From UBA2128 sp964534955 (GTDB lineage: Bacteria > Fidelibacterota > Marinisomatia > Marinisomatales > UBA2128), in assembly GCA_964534955.1 (NCBI GenBank), contig CAZHRR010000007.1, positions 1-33,664 on the forward strand: a stretch of 33,664 nt of DNA, read 5' to 3'. A program made the position numbers and the translations under genes. Positions within the stretch are counted from its first letter, which is position 1, and every line of letters starts with the position of its first letter. Of the stretch, positions 6,911 through 15,747 are shown in pieces. A model generated the notes under the pieces. The model saw nothing but the letters and a program-made list of their open reading frames with translations. It was not told the origin of the DNA and made no database searches.

Positions 6911-9163
6911 GTGAAGCACTACTGCATCCTAACACTGTTTACCCTTTTGATGCTGCCAGATCTTCAAGGTCAGGATTATATCTGGCCGGTGGATCTGCCC
7001 CGCAGAATTTCGTCCAATTTTGGAGAAACACGACCAAGGCGATACCACGCAGGCTTAGACATACAAACCGAGGGGGCGATTGGTCACGAACTAAGAGCTA
7101 TCGCTCCAGGGCATATCTGGCGCGTGCGTGCATCATCATTCGGTTATGGCCGGGCGATTTACCTGAAACTCGACGACGGTAATATTGCAGTATATGCTCA
7201 TCTCGATCGTTTTAGTCCCACCCTTGGAAACCTTGTTGCACTGGAACAAGAGAAATTGAACTCTTACACAATAGACAAGTATTTTGCGCCCGGGAACTTT
7301 GTTGTTCAGCAAGGCGACCTTTTAGGTTTCTCAGGAGAGAGTGGTGGAGCTTTTGGGCCCCATCTGCACTTCGAACTGCGAGATGGATCAGACCGTCCTC
7401 TGAATCCCCTCACAAACGGCTTTGAGTTAGAAGATGGACGACTGCCAGTACCGGATGAAATGTCTATAACTCCGCTGAGTCATGACGCCGTTATAAACGG
7501 TTCGCCGCTGCCCCAAATCTTTCCGCTCCAGCGGACGGAAACACGGGAATATGCCTTCATGGATACTATTCATGTCTTCGGCACTGTGGGGCTCGGTATC
7601 TCAGTTATGGACCGAATGTCATGGATGAATAACAAGTTCAACATCTACGGAGCAGTATTGTCAGTGGATGACAATGAAGAGTACCGCATAGAGTTTGAAA
7701 GGTTTGACTATGATCAGTCAAAACTCATCGAGCTGGAGCGAGACCACTCTTTAGCACGGTTTAACGACGGTGAATTCCATCGCCTGTTTGCTGATGAAAA
7801 AAGCCGTTCATTAGACTTCATTTCCAATGAATCTAATGGACGATTAGCCCTCTCCCCCGGTTACCACCGAGTTATCATTAAACTCTACGATGCCCTAAAG
7901 AATATGGTCACCATTAAAGGAGTTCTGTATCAGGCACCACCCTCTTCCATAACTGTATCCGAGGTGAAGAAAAACCAGACATCAATTACATATCGAATCG
8001 AGCCGGAAGGGAGCCCATTCCCCATCACCCATTTCGCCTGCTACTCGTTCAAGTCGAAGGGATTCCCTGAGGCTGTGATTGAAGCTACGGAAACGACCAG
8101 GAACGGAAGTGGATTGATAGTTACATTGCCCCTGGAGGATGTTGCAGGAAAAATTTTGCAATTTATCGGTATAAACAATCAGGGCGCTGTGAGTCAGCCT
8201 TTTCATACAGCCATCAATCTCCAACCGGCTGATTATATGACAGTGAACCTCGACCTCTCTATCCGGCATCTTGAGGAGTCGGTTGTAATCCAGGTAGAAG
8301 TCGAGTCCTACTTGGACAAGTTACCCGAACTCACTCTCCGAAATACCCATGAACTTGAGCTGAGAGACTTGCAACAGGTCAGTCCCACGGCATTCATCAC
8401 CCGGCCACTGTCACTGGAGGAATTTGCGGGTACCACGGAAATCGTCGTCTCCTTTCACGGGTCACCCGTTCGCGATTCGTGGTTCCCTATACGCTCCAAA
8501 CTATCGGAGAATACCACACCAACGGCAGCTGTCTCTCCCAGCGGAAACTGCTCGATACAGGCAACACCGACTACATTTTATTATCCAACAGCCTTTTGGG
8601 TAGAAGATATCAGTTCACCTGTGCCAGTAGACGGGGGAACTTTCCTGACTAAGGCTTACCAGTTACAGCCTTTTGACCGGCCTCTACAGGATTCAGCCAA
8701 TGTTGCCATCATTCTTCCCAGATATATCAGAGATCACTCAAAGGCAGGAATTTTCTATTACGATCAGGATGACGGCTGGAGCTATCTCCCGAGCCGGTTT
8801 AACGATCATAAATGGATGTTTTTCTCCTCGCTGAAAAGCCTGGAAACCGTGGCAGTGATTCAGGACACTATTCAGCCCCTGATCGAAAACACCTTCCCCG
8901 GCAATGGCGGCAGCTACGCTTTCGAGGATGTACAGGTAATCAAAGCTACAGTCCGGGATGAACTGGCAGGTATCGAAGGTGACAAAGCAATAACTGTAAT
9001 GCTGGATGACAAAAGTCTGCTCTTCGAGTATCATCCTGTCAAGGAAGAAGTGTCATTCCGGCTGAAGACACCTCTGGACAGTGGAAATCATTTCCTGACA
9101 ATAACTGCAGAGGATCAGGTAGGCAACACGTCTTTGGAAGAAATAAGGTTCAGCATCAGGTAG
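6911..9163 (+). CDS. M23-family (LytM) metallopeptidase with long C-terminal beta-domain region
   Basis: This 750-aa secreted protein starts with GTG and a signal peptide ending near residue 20 (LQGQ). Residues 25-170 are the peptidase domain: it has WPVDLPRRISSNFGE, the zinc-binding H46-x3-D50, H97 in YAHL, and H151-L-H153 in GPHLHFE, so all M23 metal and catalytic residues are present. Such enzymes cut peptide cross-links in peptidoglycan. The remaining 580 residues look like several Ig-like or beta-sandwich domains; the last 90 residues resemble a bacterial Ig fold ('IEGDKAITVMLDD...LTITAEDQVGNTS'). FCB bacteria commonly carry M23 enzymes of this architecture. It is the first gene of a compact operon; the rhomboid gene starts 4 bp after it. 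Confidence 0.85.
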   Translation: MKHYCILTLFTLLMLPDLQGQDYIWPVDLPRRISSNFGETRPRRYHAGLDIQTEGAIGHELRAIAPGHIWRVRASSFGYGRAIYLKLDDGNIAVYAHLDRFSPTLGNLVALEQEKLNSYTIDKYFAPGNFVVQQGDLLGFSGESGGAFGPHLHFELRDGSDRPLNPLTNGFELEDGRLPVPDEMSITPLSHDAVINGSPLPQIFPLQRTETREYAFMDTIHVFGTVGLGISVMDRMSWMNNKFNIYGAVLSVDDNEEYRIEFERFDYDQSKLIELERDHSLARFNDGEFHRLFADEKSRSLDFISNESNGRLALSPGYHRVIIKLYDALKNMVTIKGVLYQAPPSSITVSEVKKNQTSITYRIEPEGSPFPITHFACYSFKSKGFPEAVIEATETTRNGSGLIVTLPLEDVAGKILQFIGINNQGAVSQPFHTAINLQPADYMTVNLDLSIRHLEESVVIQVEVESYLDKLPELTLRNTHELELRDLQQVSPTAFITRPLSLEEFAGTTEIVVSFHGSPVRDSWFPIRSKLSENTTPTAAVSPSGNCSIQATPTTFYYPTAFWVEDISSPVPVDGGTFLTKAYQLQPFDRPLQDSANVAIILPRYIRDHSKAGIFYYDQDDGWSYLPSRFNDHKWMFFSSLKSLETVAVIQDTIQPLIENTFPGNGGSYAFEDVQVIKATVRDELAGIEGDKAITVMLDDKSLLFEYHPVKEEVSFRLKTPLDSGNHFLTITAEDQVGNTSLEEIRFSIR

Positions 9164-9167
9164 CAGC

Positions 9168-9920
9168 ATGTTAATACCTCTCCGCGACGAAAACCCAAGA
9201 GTTATTATTCCTAAAGTAATGTACACTATCGTGGCCCTGAACGTGGCGGTATTTCTTTTCCAAATGGGTATCGGTTCCGATCAGAAATCCGATCTGGAGT
9301 TAACACTCTCGTACGGTCTTATTCCTGCTATTGCTACTGGAACAACCAGTGATGAGATTGTACAAGCGTGGGAGGAGAACCTCACTGCCCGTTCCAGGCA
9401 GCGGGTAGAGTTGGATGCCACAGTACACTCGCCTCTCATAACGGTTTTCTCATCCATGTTCATGCACGGCGGCTTTATGCACATCCTTTGGAATATGGTA
9501 TTCATCTGGATTTTCGCTGACAACGTGGAAGGATTATTGGGGCACACCCGTTTCCTTATTTTCTATCTCCTCTGCGGGATCGGTGCGGCGGTGGCGCAAA
9601 TCATCAGTGATCCCTCTTCATTCATTCCTATGGTAGGAGCCAGCGGCGCCATCGCGGGGGTTCTGGGCGCCTACATGGTTTCCTTTCCAAAAGCTAAAGT
9701 GATCGCCTTTCTTCCTTTCTTTTTCTGGTGGGGAATGACCATGCGTATACCAGCAATCTACTACCTCGGTTTCTGGTTTCTCATTCAGCTTACCAACGGA
9801 TTGGGTACTATCGGTTTGGATACAACTGGCGGAGTAGCGTGGTTTGCTCACATCGGAGGATTTTTAACTGGTATCGGTGCCCTCTATCTCATGAAGGCGA
9901 TAAACATCAGGAGAATATAA
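9168..9920 (+). CDS. Rhomboid-family intramembrane serine protease
   Basis: The 250-aa product has six or seven membrane segments and the full rhomboid signature: N109 in HILWNM, the nucleophile S159 in GASGAIAG, and H228 in FAHIGGF. It should therefore be an active inner-membrane protease that cleaves membrane segments of other proteins. Between TM1 and TM2 it has a charged, probably extramembranous loop of about 50 residues. The cytidine deaminase gene begins within its stop codon (TAATG), so the two are translationally coupled, although no functional link is obvious. Confidence 0.9.
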   Translation: MLIPLRDENPRVIIPKVMYTIVALNVAVFLFQMGIGSDQKSDLELTLSYGLIPAIATGTTSDEIVQAWEENLTARSRQRVELDATVHSPLITVFSSMFMHGGFMHILWNMVFIWIFADNVEGLLGHTRFLIFYLLCGIGAAVAQIISDPSSFIPMVGASGAIAGVLGAYMVSFPKAKVIAFLPFFFWWGMTMRIPAIYYLGFWFLIQLTNGLGTIGLDTTGGVAWFAHIGGFLTGIGALYLMKAINIRRI

Positions 9921-10303
9921 TGGATCCTCTACTCGAAGCTGCAATAACTGCTCGCTCAAGGGCATATGCACCCTTTTCTGATTATCCCGTTGGTGCTGCT
10001 CTTGAAGCAGAAGACGGCACCATTTTTCTGGGCTGCAATGTAGAGTCAGCCAGTTACGGGTTGACCATCTGTGCTGAACGAACAGCAGTGACGGCTGCAA
10101 TCGCCCAGGGCCATCGTTCGTTTAAAAGACTGGCAGTTGCCTCCCGCAATAAAGCATCACTCTGCGGAGCCTGCCGCCAGGTAATCTGGGAGTTGTGCGG
10201 CGACATTCCCATTACACTTATAGATGAATCCGGTAATGAGACGGTAACTTCAACCGGAGCTCTTTTCCCGGATCCGTTTGACAAATCAAATTTGAAGAAA
10301 TGA
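9920..10303 (+). CDS. cdd: Cytidine deaminase
   Basis: The start is the ATG overlapping the rhomboid stop by one base, with CAGGAGA 6 nt upstream; longer in-frame extensions run inside the rhomboid gene and are not credible. The 127-aa product is the usual length of the small homotetrameric type. Zinc ligands C51, C82 and C85 and the proton shuttle E53 are present in ICAERTA and LCGACRQV, and the substrate motif CNVESASYG is intact. It deaminates cytidine and deoxycytidine to uridine and deoxyuridine for pyrimidine salvage. The uridine kinase gene follows with an ATGA overlap. Confidence 0.93.
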   Translation: MDPLLEAAITARSRAYAPFSDYPVGAALEAEDGTIFLGCNVESASYGLTICAERTAVTAAIAQGHRSFKRLAVASRNKASLCGACRQVIWELCGDIPITLIDESGNETVTSTGALFPDPFDKSNLKK

Positions 10304-10920
10304 AAAAGAGCGTTCTTGTTGGAATTGCCGGCGGTTCCGGTTCTGGAAAAACTGTCGCCTCACAGAATATAGCCTCATATTTTTCGCCTGGTGATACTGC
10401 TGTCATTTCTCAAGATTCTTACTATAAGGATCGATCCGATCTGGGAATAGAAGAACGGACTGAAATAAACTATGATCATCCCGATTCATTCGATTTCGAA
10501 TTGATGAAACAGCAACTTTCAGAACTCACTGATGGCAATAAAATTGACATCCCCATATATGATTTCACCACTCACAGCCGTACGAGAGAAACTGAGACTG
10601 TTCATCGGGTGCCTGTCCTCATTGTAGAAGGTCTAATGATACTGGGTGTGGAGTTCCTCCGGGAATTGATGGATGTAAAAGTTTATGTGGATGTACCGGC
10701 AGACATCCGCTTCATCCGCCGTCTTACACGTGATATTGAGGAACGCGGCAGGGATGCAAAAAGTGTCATCCGTCAGTATCTCGACTCTGTCCGGCCTATG
10801 CATGAGCAATTTGTGGAAAAAACGAAAAATTATGCGGATATTATCATTGTCGAGGGAGGGAATAATCAGGGTGCTATCAATCTCGTTACGGAGAAGATTC
10901 AACTCCTTCTAAACGCATAA
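10300..10920 (+). CDS. udk: Uridine kinase
   Basis: The 206-aa product has a P-loop (GGSGSGKT, 11-18), the DSYYKD motif (about 43-48), NYDHPDSFD (about 61-69), PIYDFTTHSR for substrate binding and an RRLTRDIEERGR lid. This is the full signature of uridine/cytidine kinase. It phosphorylates uridine and cytidine to UMP and CMP. Its start overlaps the cytidine deaminase stop by ATGA, so deamination and phosphorylation are made together. Confidence 0.93.
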   Translation: MKKSVLVGIAGGSGSGKTVASQNIASYFSPGDTAVISQDSYYKDRSDLGIEERTEINYDHPDSFDFELMKQQLSELTDGNKIDIPIYDFTTHSRTRETETVHRVPVLIVEGLMILGVEFLRELMDVKVYVDVPADIRFIRRLTRDIEERGRDAKSVIRQYLDSVRPMHEQFVEKTKNYADIIIVEGGNNQGAINLVTEKIQLLLNA

Positions 10921-10932
10921 GACGTAAAATCT

Positions 10933-11493
10933 ATGCCTACTCACAGTCCTCGCGAATCCGGTTGGATAGAAATTATTTGCGGTAGTATGTTCAGCGGCAA
11001 GACGGAGGAACTCATACGCAGGCTGAGAAGGGCAGAAATCGCAAGACAGTCTGTGGAAATCTTCAAACCACGAGTCGACACCCGATTTCAAGCAGACCAT
11101 ATCGTCTCTCACGATCAATCCAAAATGAAATCACAGACAGTGGATTCTTCTACAGACATTCTTCGTCGCTCCGAGTACGCCGAGGTTATCGGAATTGATG
11201 AAGCACAGTTCTTCGATGATGAGCTAATCAACGTCTGCAGGAAACTGGCACATAATAAAAAAAGGGTCATTGTAGCTGGGCTGGATAAGGATTTTCTAGC
11301 CAAACCGTTCGGCCCGATACCTGCACTTTTAGCTGAGGCAGAATACATTACCAAGACACTCGCTATCTGCGTCATCTGCGGTAATCCCGCTAACTATACA
11401 CAGCGGTTGTCAGAAGAAACTGACCAGATTATCATTGGTGAAAAAGAATTGTACGAAGCACGCTGTCGCAACTGCTACGAGCCACCCGGTTAA
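10933..11493 (+). CDS. tdk: Thymidine kinase (type II)
   Basis: The 186-aa product has the P-loop GSMFSGKT (17-24), the catalytic Glu E90 in GIDEAQFF, and a lasso region closing with a structural zinc site of two CxxC pairs (CVICG about 141-145 and CRNC near the C-terminus). It converts thymidine and deoxyuridine to their monophosphates. It lies 12 bp after udk in the nucleoside-salvage operon. Confidence 0.93.
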   Translation: MPTHSPRESGWIEIICGSMFSGKTEELIRRLRRAEIARQSVEIFKPRVDTRFQADHIVSHDQSKMKSQTVDSSTDILRRSEYAEVIGIDEAQFFDDELINVCRKLAHNKKRVIVAGLDKDFLAKPFGPIPALLAEAEYITKTLAICVICGNPANYTQRLSEETDQIIIGEKELYEARCRNCYEPPG

Positions 11494-11506
11494 AAAAGGA
11501 TAGACA

Positions 11507-12724
11507 ATGGAACGACTGACAGGATTATTGGGGATTTTCGTACTTTTGGGAATTGCCTGGCTTCTTTCGAACAACAGGAAACAAATCAACCTGCGTATCG
11601 TCCTGTGGGGATTGGGACTACAGATCCTTTTTGCCATCTTCATTCTTAAAACTCCCATCGGGCAGCCGTTTTTTGCCGCAGTGGATGGGTTCATCCGGAA
11701 GCTGCTCAGTTTTTCTGATGCCGGCAGTGATTTCCTGTTCAAGTCCTTTAGTCAAGGTGTGGTAGAAGGACCTCTGCTCAATTTCGCATTCCGGGTATTG
11801 CCGACGATTATATTCTTCTCCGCTCTAATGGCGCTTCTTTATCATCTCGGAATTATGCAGTTTATCGTGCGGGGAATCGCACGGGGAATGCAGAAAACAC
11901 TGAAGACCAGCGGTGCGGAAACCTTATCAGTGTCCGCCAACATCTTCGTAGGACAGACCGAGGCACCGCTGATGATCCGTCCGTTTGTAAGTACCATGAC
12001 TCAATCAGAATTAATGGCTGTAATGGTAGGAGGATTCGCAACTGTTGCTGGCGGTGTTATGGCAATCTATGTAAAAATGCTTCCTAATATTCCTGGTATT
12101 GCAGGTCACCTTCTGGCAGCGTCTATCATGAGCGCTCCAGCGGCACTGGTAATCGCCAAGATTATCTATCCGGAAATGGCACAACCGGAAACAGCCGGGA
12201 GTCTAAAAACAGAAGTACACAAAACAGCTGATAACGCCATGGAGGCCGTCTCGCAGGGCGCTACCAGCGGGATGAAACTGGCAGCAAACGTGGCTGCCAT
12301 GCTGGTGGCTTTTGTCGCTATGGTTGCCATGGCCAACGCATTTCTCGGGCTTTTTAATACTTCACTGGAGGAGATTTTCGGAATTATCTTCAGACCATTA
12401 GCATGGTCAATGGGAGCTCCCTGGAATGAATCCGCCATACTAGGAACTTTAATGGGCAAGAAGATTGTACTTACTGAACTCATCGCTTACGGGGACTTAA
12501 AGGACCTGCGTGTTGCTCACGAAATTTCTGATCGGACAGCTATCATTGCCAGCTACGCCTTATGCGGATTCGCTAACTTTGCTTCCATTGGGATTCAATT
12601 GGGCGGAATCGGTGGAATAGCTCCTGAAAGGAGAAAGGACTTGGCAAAAATTAGCCTAAAAGCGATGATAGGTGGGGCTCTTGCTTCTTGGCTTACGGCC
12701 ACTATTGCCGGCATACTTATTTAA
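11507..12724 (+). CDS. nupC: Concentrative nucleoside transporter (CNT/NupC family)
   Basis: The 405-aa polytopic protein carries the CNT family hallmarks: the SANIFVGQTEAPLMIRP segment, GGFATVAGGVMAIY, NESAILGTLMGKK and the C-terminal YALCGFANFASIGIQLGG. These form the nucleoside and cation sites of the trimeric transporters in the inner membrane. The gene order places it between thymidine kinase and adenylate kinase, so uptake is linked directly to phosphorylation. The start has AAGGA 6 nt upstream. I cannot tell pyrimidine from broad specificity from the sequence. Confidence 0.92.
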   Translation: MERLTGLLGIFVLLGIAWLLSNNRKQINLRIVLWGLGLQILFAIFILKTPIGQPFFAAVDGFIRKLLSFSDAGSDFLFKSFSQGVVEGPLLNFAFRVLPTIIFFSALMALLYHLGIMQFIVRGIARGMQKTLKTSGAETLSVSANIFVGQTEAPLMIRPFVSTMTQSELMAVMVGGFATVAGGVMAIYVKMLPNIPGIAGHLLAASIMSAPAALVIAKIIYPEMAQPETAGSLKTEVHKTADNAMEAVSQGATSGMKLAANVAAMLVAFVAMVAMANAFLGLFNTSLEEIFGIIFRPLAWSMGAPWNESAILGTLMGKKIVLTELIAYGDLKDLRVAHEISDRTAIIASYALCGFANFASIGIQLGGIGGIAPERRKDLAKISLKAMIGGALASWLTATIAGILI

Positions 12725-12735
12725 CTGGAGAAACT

Positions 12736-13398
12736 GTGAAACTTGTATTTTTAGGCCCGCCGGGAATCGGAAAGGGAACTCAGGCAAAAATTATCTGTCA
12801 ACGACATTCCATTGCACATCTATCTACCGGAGACATGCTCAGAGACGCCATTACCGCTGAAACAGACTTAGGCAGGGAAGCCCGAACCTTCATGGACCGC
12901 GGCAATTTGGTTCCCGATGACATCATTTTAAGAATGGTTGAGGAACGTCTTCAGCAGCCGGACACTATCAACGGCTACCTCTTCGACGGCTTTCCGCGGA
13001 CAGTACCTCAGGCTGACGGTCTAAACAAACTTCTGAAGCATATTAACCAAAACCTGGACGGTGTTATAGCTCTTGAAGGCGATGATGAAACCCTTATAGA
13101 GCGGCTCTCCAACCGGCGAACCTGCAGTTCGTGCGGAGCAATTACCAATCTGCTTTTCAGCCCACCGCAGGAGAAAGATAAGTGCGACCATTGCGGTGGA
13201 GAACTCATCCAGAGGGATGACGATAAGCCCGATGTCATTCGAGAACGGTTAAAAGTATATCAGCGGCAGACTGAACCGCTTATCGCCTATTACAGAGAGA
13301 GGGAGCAGCTTGTCAGGGTGAATGGGATAGGAACCATCGAAGAAGTATCAGCTCGTATAGTGAAGAATCTACCAAACGGAGAAGAATGGTCATGTTGA
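12736..13398 (+). CDS. adk: Adenylate kinase
   Basis: I use the GTG at 12736, which follows CTGGAG and gives the canonical N-terminus (MKLVFLGPPGIGKGTQ). The longer frame from 12688 runs inside nupC. The 220-aa product has the P-loop (7-15), LSTGDMLR, DGFPRT and the long LID domain with a zinc site C130-x2-C133 and C150-x2-C153. The P-loop has Ile instead of the usual Ala after PPG, a mild deviation. It interconverts AMP, ADP and ATP. It stands 11 bp after the transporter gene and overlaps coaE. Confidence 0.93.
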   Translation: MKLVFLGPPGIGKGTQAKIICQRHSIAHLSTGDMLRDAITAETDLGREARTFMDRGNLVPDDIILRMVEERLQQPDTINGYLFDGFPRTVPQADGLNKLLKHINQNLDGVIALEGDDETLIERLSNRRTCSSCGAITNLLFSPPQEKDKCDHCGGELIQRDDDKPDVIRERLKVYQRQTEPLIAYYREREQLVRVNGIGTIEEVSARIVKNLPNGEEWSC

Positions 13399-13985
13399 AG
13401 GTTGGAGTCACAGGCGGAATCGGAAGCGGAAAGAGTGCGGCGAGTATCCGAATGGAGGAACTGGGTGCCTACCGATTCGATGCAGATAAGGAAGCAAAAG
13501 AAATTCTAAGTGGTAATGAGCAAGTACAACAGGATCTCATCGAAGAATTCAGCACAGACATTCTGAATCCGGATGGTACCGTCAATTCCAAAAAACTTGC
13601 CAGAGTCGCCTTTGCTAATGAAGAAAATCAGGCTGTTCTCAACGCCATCATCCATCCTCATGTGTTTGAATCTATAGATGCTCGCTATGATGAAGTTTCA
13701 AAAAAAGCTGAAGCAGCTCTCTTTGTCGTGGATGCGGCTCTCATATACGAATCTGGACTGGACCAGCACCTCGACTATGTCATCGTCGTCACTGTACAAT
13801 ACGGACAGAGAATGCAAAGGGTTCTACAGCGAGGTAAACTAACGAGAGATCAGATTCAGAAGCGGATGGATCTTCAGCTGCCTGAAGAAGCAAAAGCGAA
13901 GATGGCAGATTTCATTATAGACAATAACGGCAGTGAAGAAGATCTGATTCGGCAGGTTGACGAAATCTACAGCCAGATTGCATAA
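13392..13985 (+). CDS. coaE: Dephospho-CoA kinase
   Basis: Two ATGs compete: 13386 and 13392. GGAGAAG at 13378-13384 is one base from the first and about seven from the second, so 13392 is preferred; it also gives the usual MLKVGVTGGIGSGKS opening. The 197-aa product has that P-loop (8-15), FDADKEAK, the IIHPHV motif and the DAALIYESGL motif, all standard for the last step of coenzyme A synthesis. It overlaps the adk stop by 7 bp and is the last gene of the operon; the opposing gene ends on the next base. Confidence 0.9.
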   Translation: MLKVGVTGGIGSGKSAASIRMEELGAYRFDADKEAKEILSGNEQVQQDLIEEFSTDILNPDGTVNSKKLARVAFANEENQAVLNAIIHPHVFESIDARYDEVSKKAEAALFVVDAALIYESGLDQHLDYVIVVTVQYGQRMQRVLQRGKLTRDQIQKRMDLQLPEEAKAKMADFIIDNNGSEEDLIRQVDEIYSQIA

Positions 13986-14516
13986 TCAGAATTGCCTCCT
14001 GATCCGCAAAAATCTTAAAGCTATGGGCGGCCCCAGGATTTCCCTGTAGATAATCAACTGGCGCAGCTTTTTTCTACTGGCGACTACCTCCCTGATCTCA
14101 TGCATATCAAGTGCTCGCTGCATTCGTCCTTTTTGAACTCCGCCTGCCGGAGCCTTGGAGCGTCCTCTGGCAAAAATATCACTCAGCCTCACTTGAGGCT
14201 CAGGAATAACCTCGACAGGGAATTCGGTTTCCATGACCGGTTCTGCTAAAGCCTCATCAAAAGCAGCCAAATCTTCTCTAAGAGTTGCTTGGCGCTTCTT
14301 CCGCTCTGGCGGCTCAGGCTGTAACTCTTCCTTTTCCTCTCCTCGAATGAAAGTTTCCAGCCAAGACGGCAGCGTTTCTTCCTCTTCCTGAACCTCTTCA
14401 GCTCTGGGATGGACTTCACGACCAGTACGACGCTGGGGTTGCTGCCGCCCCTTGCGCAGCCGCTTCACCAGCAGATAGATGAGTCCCAAAACAACCCAAT
14501 AGATGATTTCGTCCAT
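13986..14516 (-). CDS. Membrane-anchored charged hypothetical protein (176 aa)
   Basis: One N-terminal membrane segment (about 4-18) is followed by a basic stretch, a long Glu/Pro-rich, probably disordered middle (about 35-125) and a conserved-looking C-terminal helix ending in LRQLIIYREILGPPIALR. Similar C-terminal 'EILGPP.ALR' tails are familiar to me from uncharacterised proteins of FCB bacteria, but no function is known. The gene is convergent with coaE with no spacer at all, the two stop codons being adjacent. Upstream there is only a weak Shine-Dalgarno. Confidence 0.6.
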   Translation of the reverse strand: MDEIIYWVVLGLIYLLVKRLRKGRQQPQRRTGREVHPRAEEVQEEEETLPSWLETFIRGEEKEELQPEPPERKKRQATLREDLAAFDEALAEPVMETEFPVEVIPEPQVRLSDIFARGRSKAPAGGVQKGRMQRALDMHEIREVVASRKKLRQLIIYREILGPPIALRFLRIRRQF

Positions 14517-14548
14517 TACTCTTTAACCCAGATTATGCAGTTAGTAGT

Positions 14549-14574
14549 GCCCGCCTGCCATCTGTCGGGCAGGG
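14549..14574. repeat. Palindromic repeat, CCCGCCTG...GGGCAGG type (copy 1)
   Basis: CCTGCC (14554-14559) can pair with GGCAGG (14568-14573), and GCCCG with CGGGC. The same CCCGCCTG...CGGGCAGG frame recurs twice at 18.2-18.4 kb. Confidence 0.5.
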
Positions 14575-14604
14575 ATGAAGAGTGTTAAGATATTGAGAAT
14601 TAAG

Positions 14605-14660
14605 CACTTACAAAAAACGCAGGCACACCCAAAAAGGTCTACCGAGGCTTTTTGTAAGTG
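14605..14660. repeat. Long perfect inverted repeat (12-bp arms)
   Basis: CACTTACAAAAA (14605-14616) and TTTTTGTAAGTG (14649-14660) are perfect inverted copies separated by 32 bp. The site lies in the 200-bp gap downstream of floA and upstream of the hypothetical gene. It may be a terminator for floA, or the ends of a small element. I see no transposase. Confidence 0.5.
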
Positions 14661-14714
14661 TATCAAACTCAAGAGATTTACGCTATTCGTCGCTATGAAC
14701 TGCATATTCTGGGT

Positions 14715-15734
14715 TTAATCGTCATTCTTTTCCGGAGCTTCAGTTCCTTCCCTTTCTCCGGTACCGGAAATGGACTCACGCATAGAGGTATCCGCCTGAA
14801 TATTGCGCATGTTGTAATAATCCATTATCCCCAGGTTACCTTCCCTGAACGCTTGAGCCATCGCCTTAGGCACTTCAGCCTCAGCTTCAACTACCTTAGC
14901 GCGCATCTCGGCCACCCGTGCCACCATCTCCTGCTCAGCAGCTACGGCCATAGCTCGACGGGTCTCCGCTCTAGCCTGTGCGACTCTCAGATCGGCTTCA
15001 GCCTGGTCAGCCTGCAGATGAGCACCCACATTTCTGCCGATGTCAACATCAGCGATATCGATGCTCAATATCTCGAAGGCTGTACCAGCATCCAGTCCCT
15101 TATCCAGTACGTTCCGTGAAATGGAGTCAGGATTCTCCAATACATTTTTGTAGGAATCTGAAGAACCGATGGCGCTCACAATCCCTTCCCCCACACGGGC
15201 GATGACGGTCTCATCGGTAGCGCCGCCCACCAGTCCGGGAATGTTAGTCCGAACCGTGACCCGGGCTCGCGCCTTCACTTCGATCCCATCCTTTGCTACA
15301 GCTGCCAGTGTGCCGTCGGCCGGGGCATCAATTACCTTGGGATAAACAGACGTCTGTACCGCCGTTTTGATATCACGCCCAGCCAGATCAATAGCTGTTG
15401 TTGTGGCAAATGTCAATGGAATTTTTGCTTTGTCAGCCGCAATCATGGATAACACTACATTGGGTACATTACCACCTGCCATAAAGTGAGTCTCCAGCAT
15501 ACCAGTGGAGATATCTTCCAGACCCGCCTTGTGAAGGTTGATTATACCATCTACAATGGTCCTGGGCGGTATCTTTCGCAAGCGCATGCGGATCAGATCT
15601 ATAATAGTGATCCTTCTCAGACCAAGTGACACGAGTGCTTGTACCCATAGCCCCAAAGGGACAAAGTAAAAGATCACAATAACAAAAAGTAGAATAGCTG
15701 CCAACAACACAAACGGAAGTATTGAACCAAACAT
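14715..15734 (-). CDS. floA: Flotillin-like protein FloA (YqfA family)
   Basis: I take the ATG at 15734: AGGAGG (15744-15749) is about nine bases upstream of it and directly touches the alternative GTG at 15743. The 339-aa product has one N-terminal membrane segment (about 6-32), the SPFH domain (including TTTAIDLAGRD and KDGIEVKARARVTVRT), and a C-terminal Ala/Glu-rich helical region with VAAEQEMVARVAEMRAKVVE. It matches the bacterial flotillin that forms membrane microdomains. It is encoded directly after the NfeD protein, the classical partner arrangement; its ribosome binding site overlaps the nfeD stop codon. Confidence 0.9.
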   Translation of the reverse strand: MFGSILPFVLLAAILLFVIVIFYFVPLGLWVQALVSLGLRRITIIDLIRMRLRKIPPRTIVDGIINLHKAGLEDISTGMLETHFMAGGNVPNVVLSMIAADKAKIPLTFATTTAIDLAGRDIKTAVQTSVYPKVIDAPADGTLAAVAKDGIEVKARARVTVRTNIPGLVGGATDETVIARVGEGIVSAIGSSDSYKNVLENPDSISRNVLDKGLDAGTAFEILSIDIADVDIGRNVGAHLQADQAEADLRVAQARAETRRAMAVAAEQEMVARVAEMRAKVVEAEAEVPKAMAQAFREGNLGIMDYYNMRNIQADTSMRESISGTGEREGTEAPEKNDD

Positions 15735-15747
15735 GAATGTCACCTCC

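Noticed and set aside
9728..9919. Upstream extension of the cytidine deaminase frame
   Set aside because: It is entirely inside the rhomboid gene and the extra 64 codons have no family match; the overlapping ATG with a Shine-Dalgarno is better.
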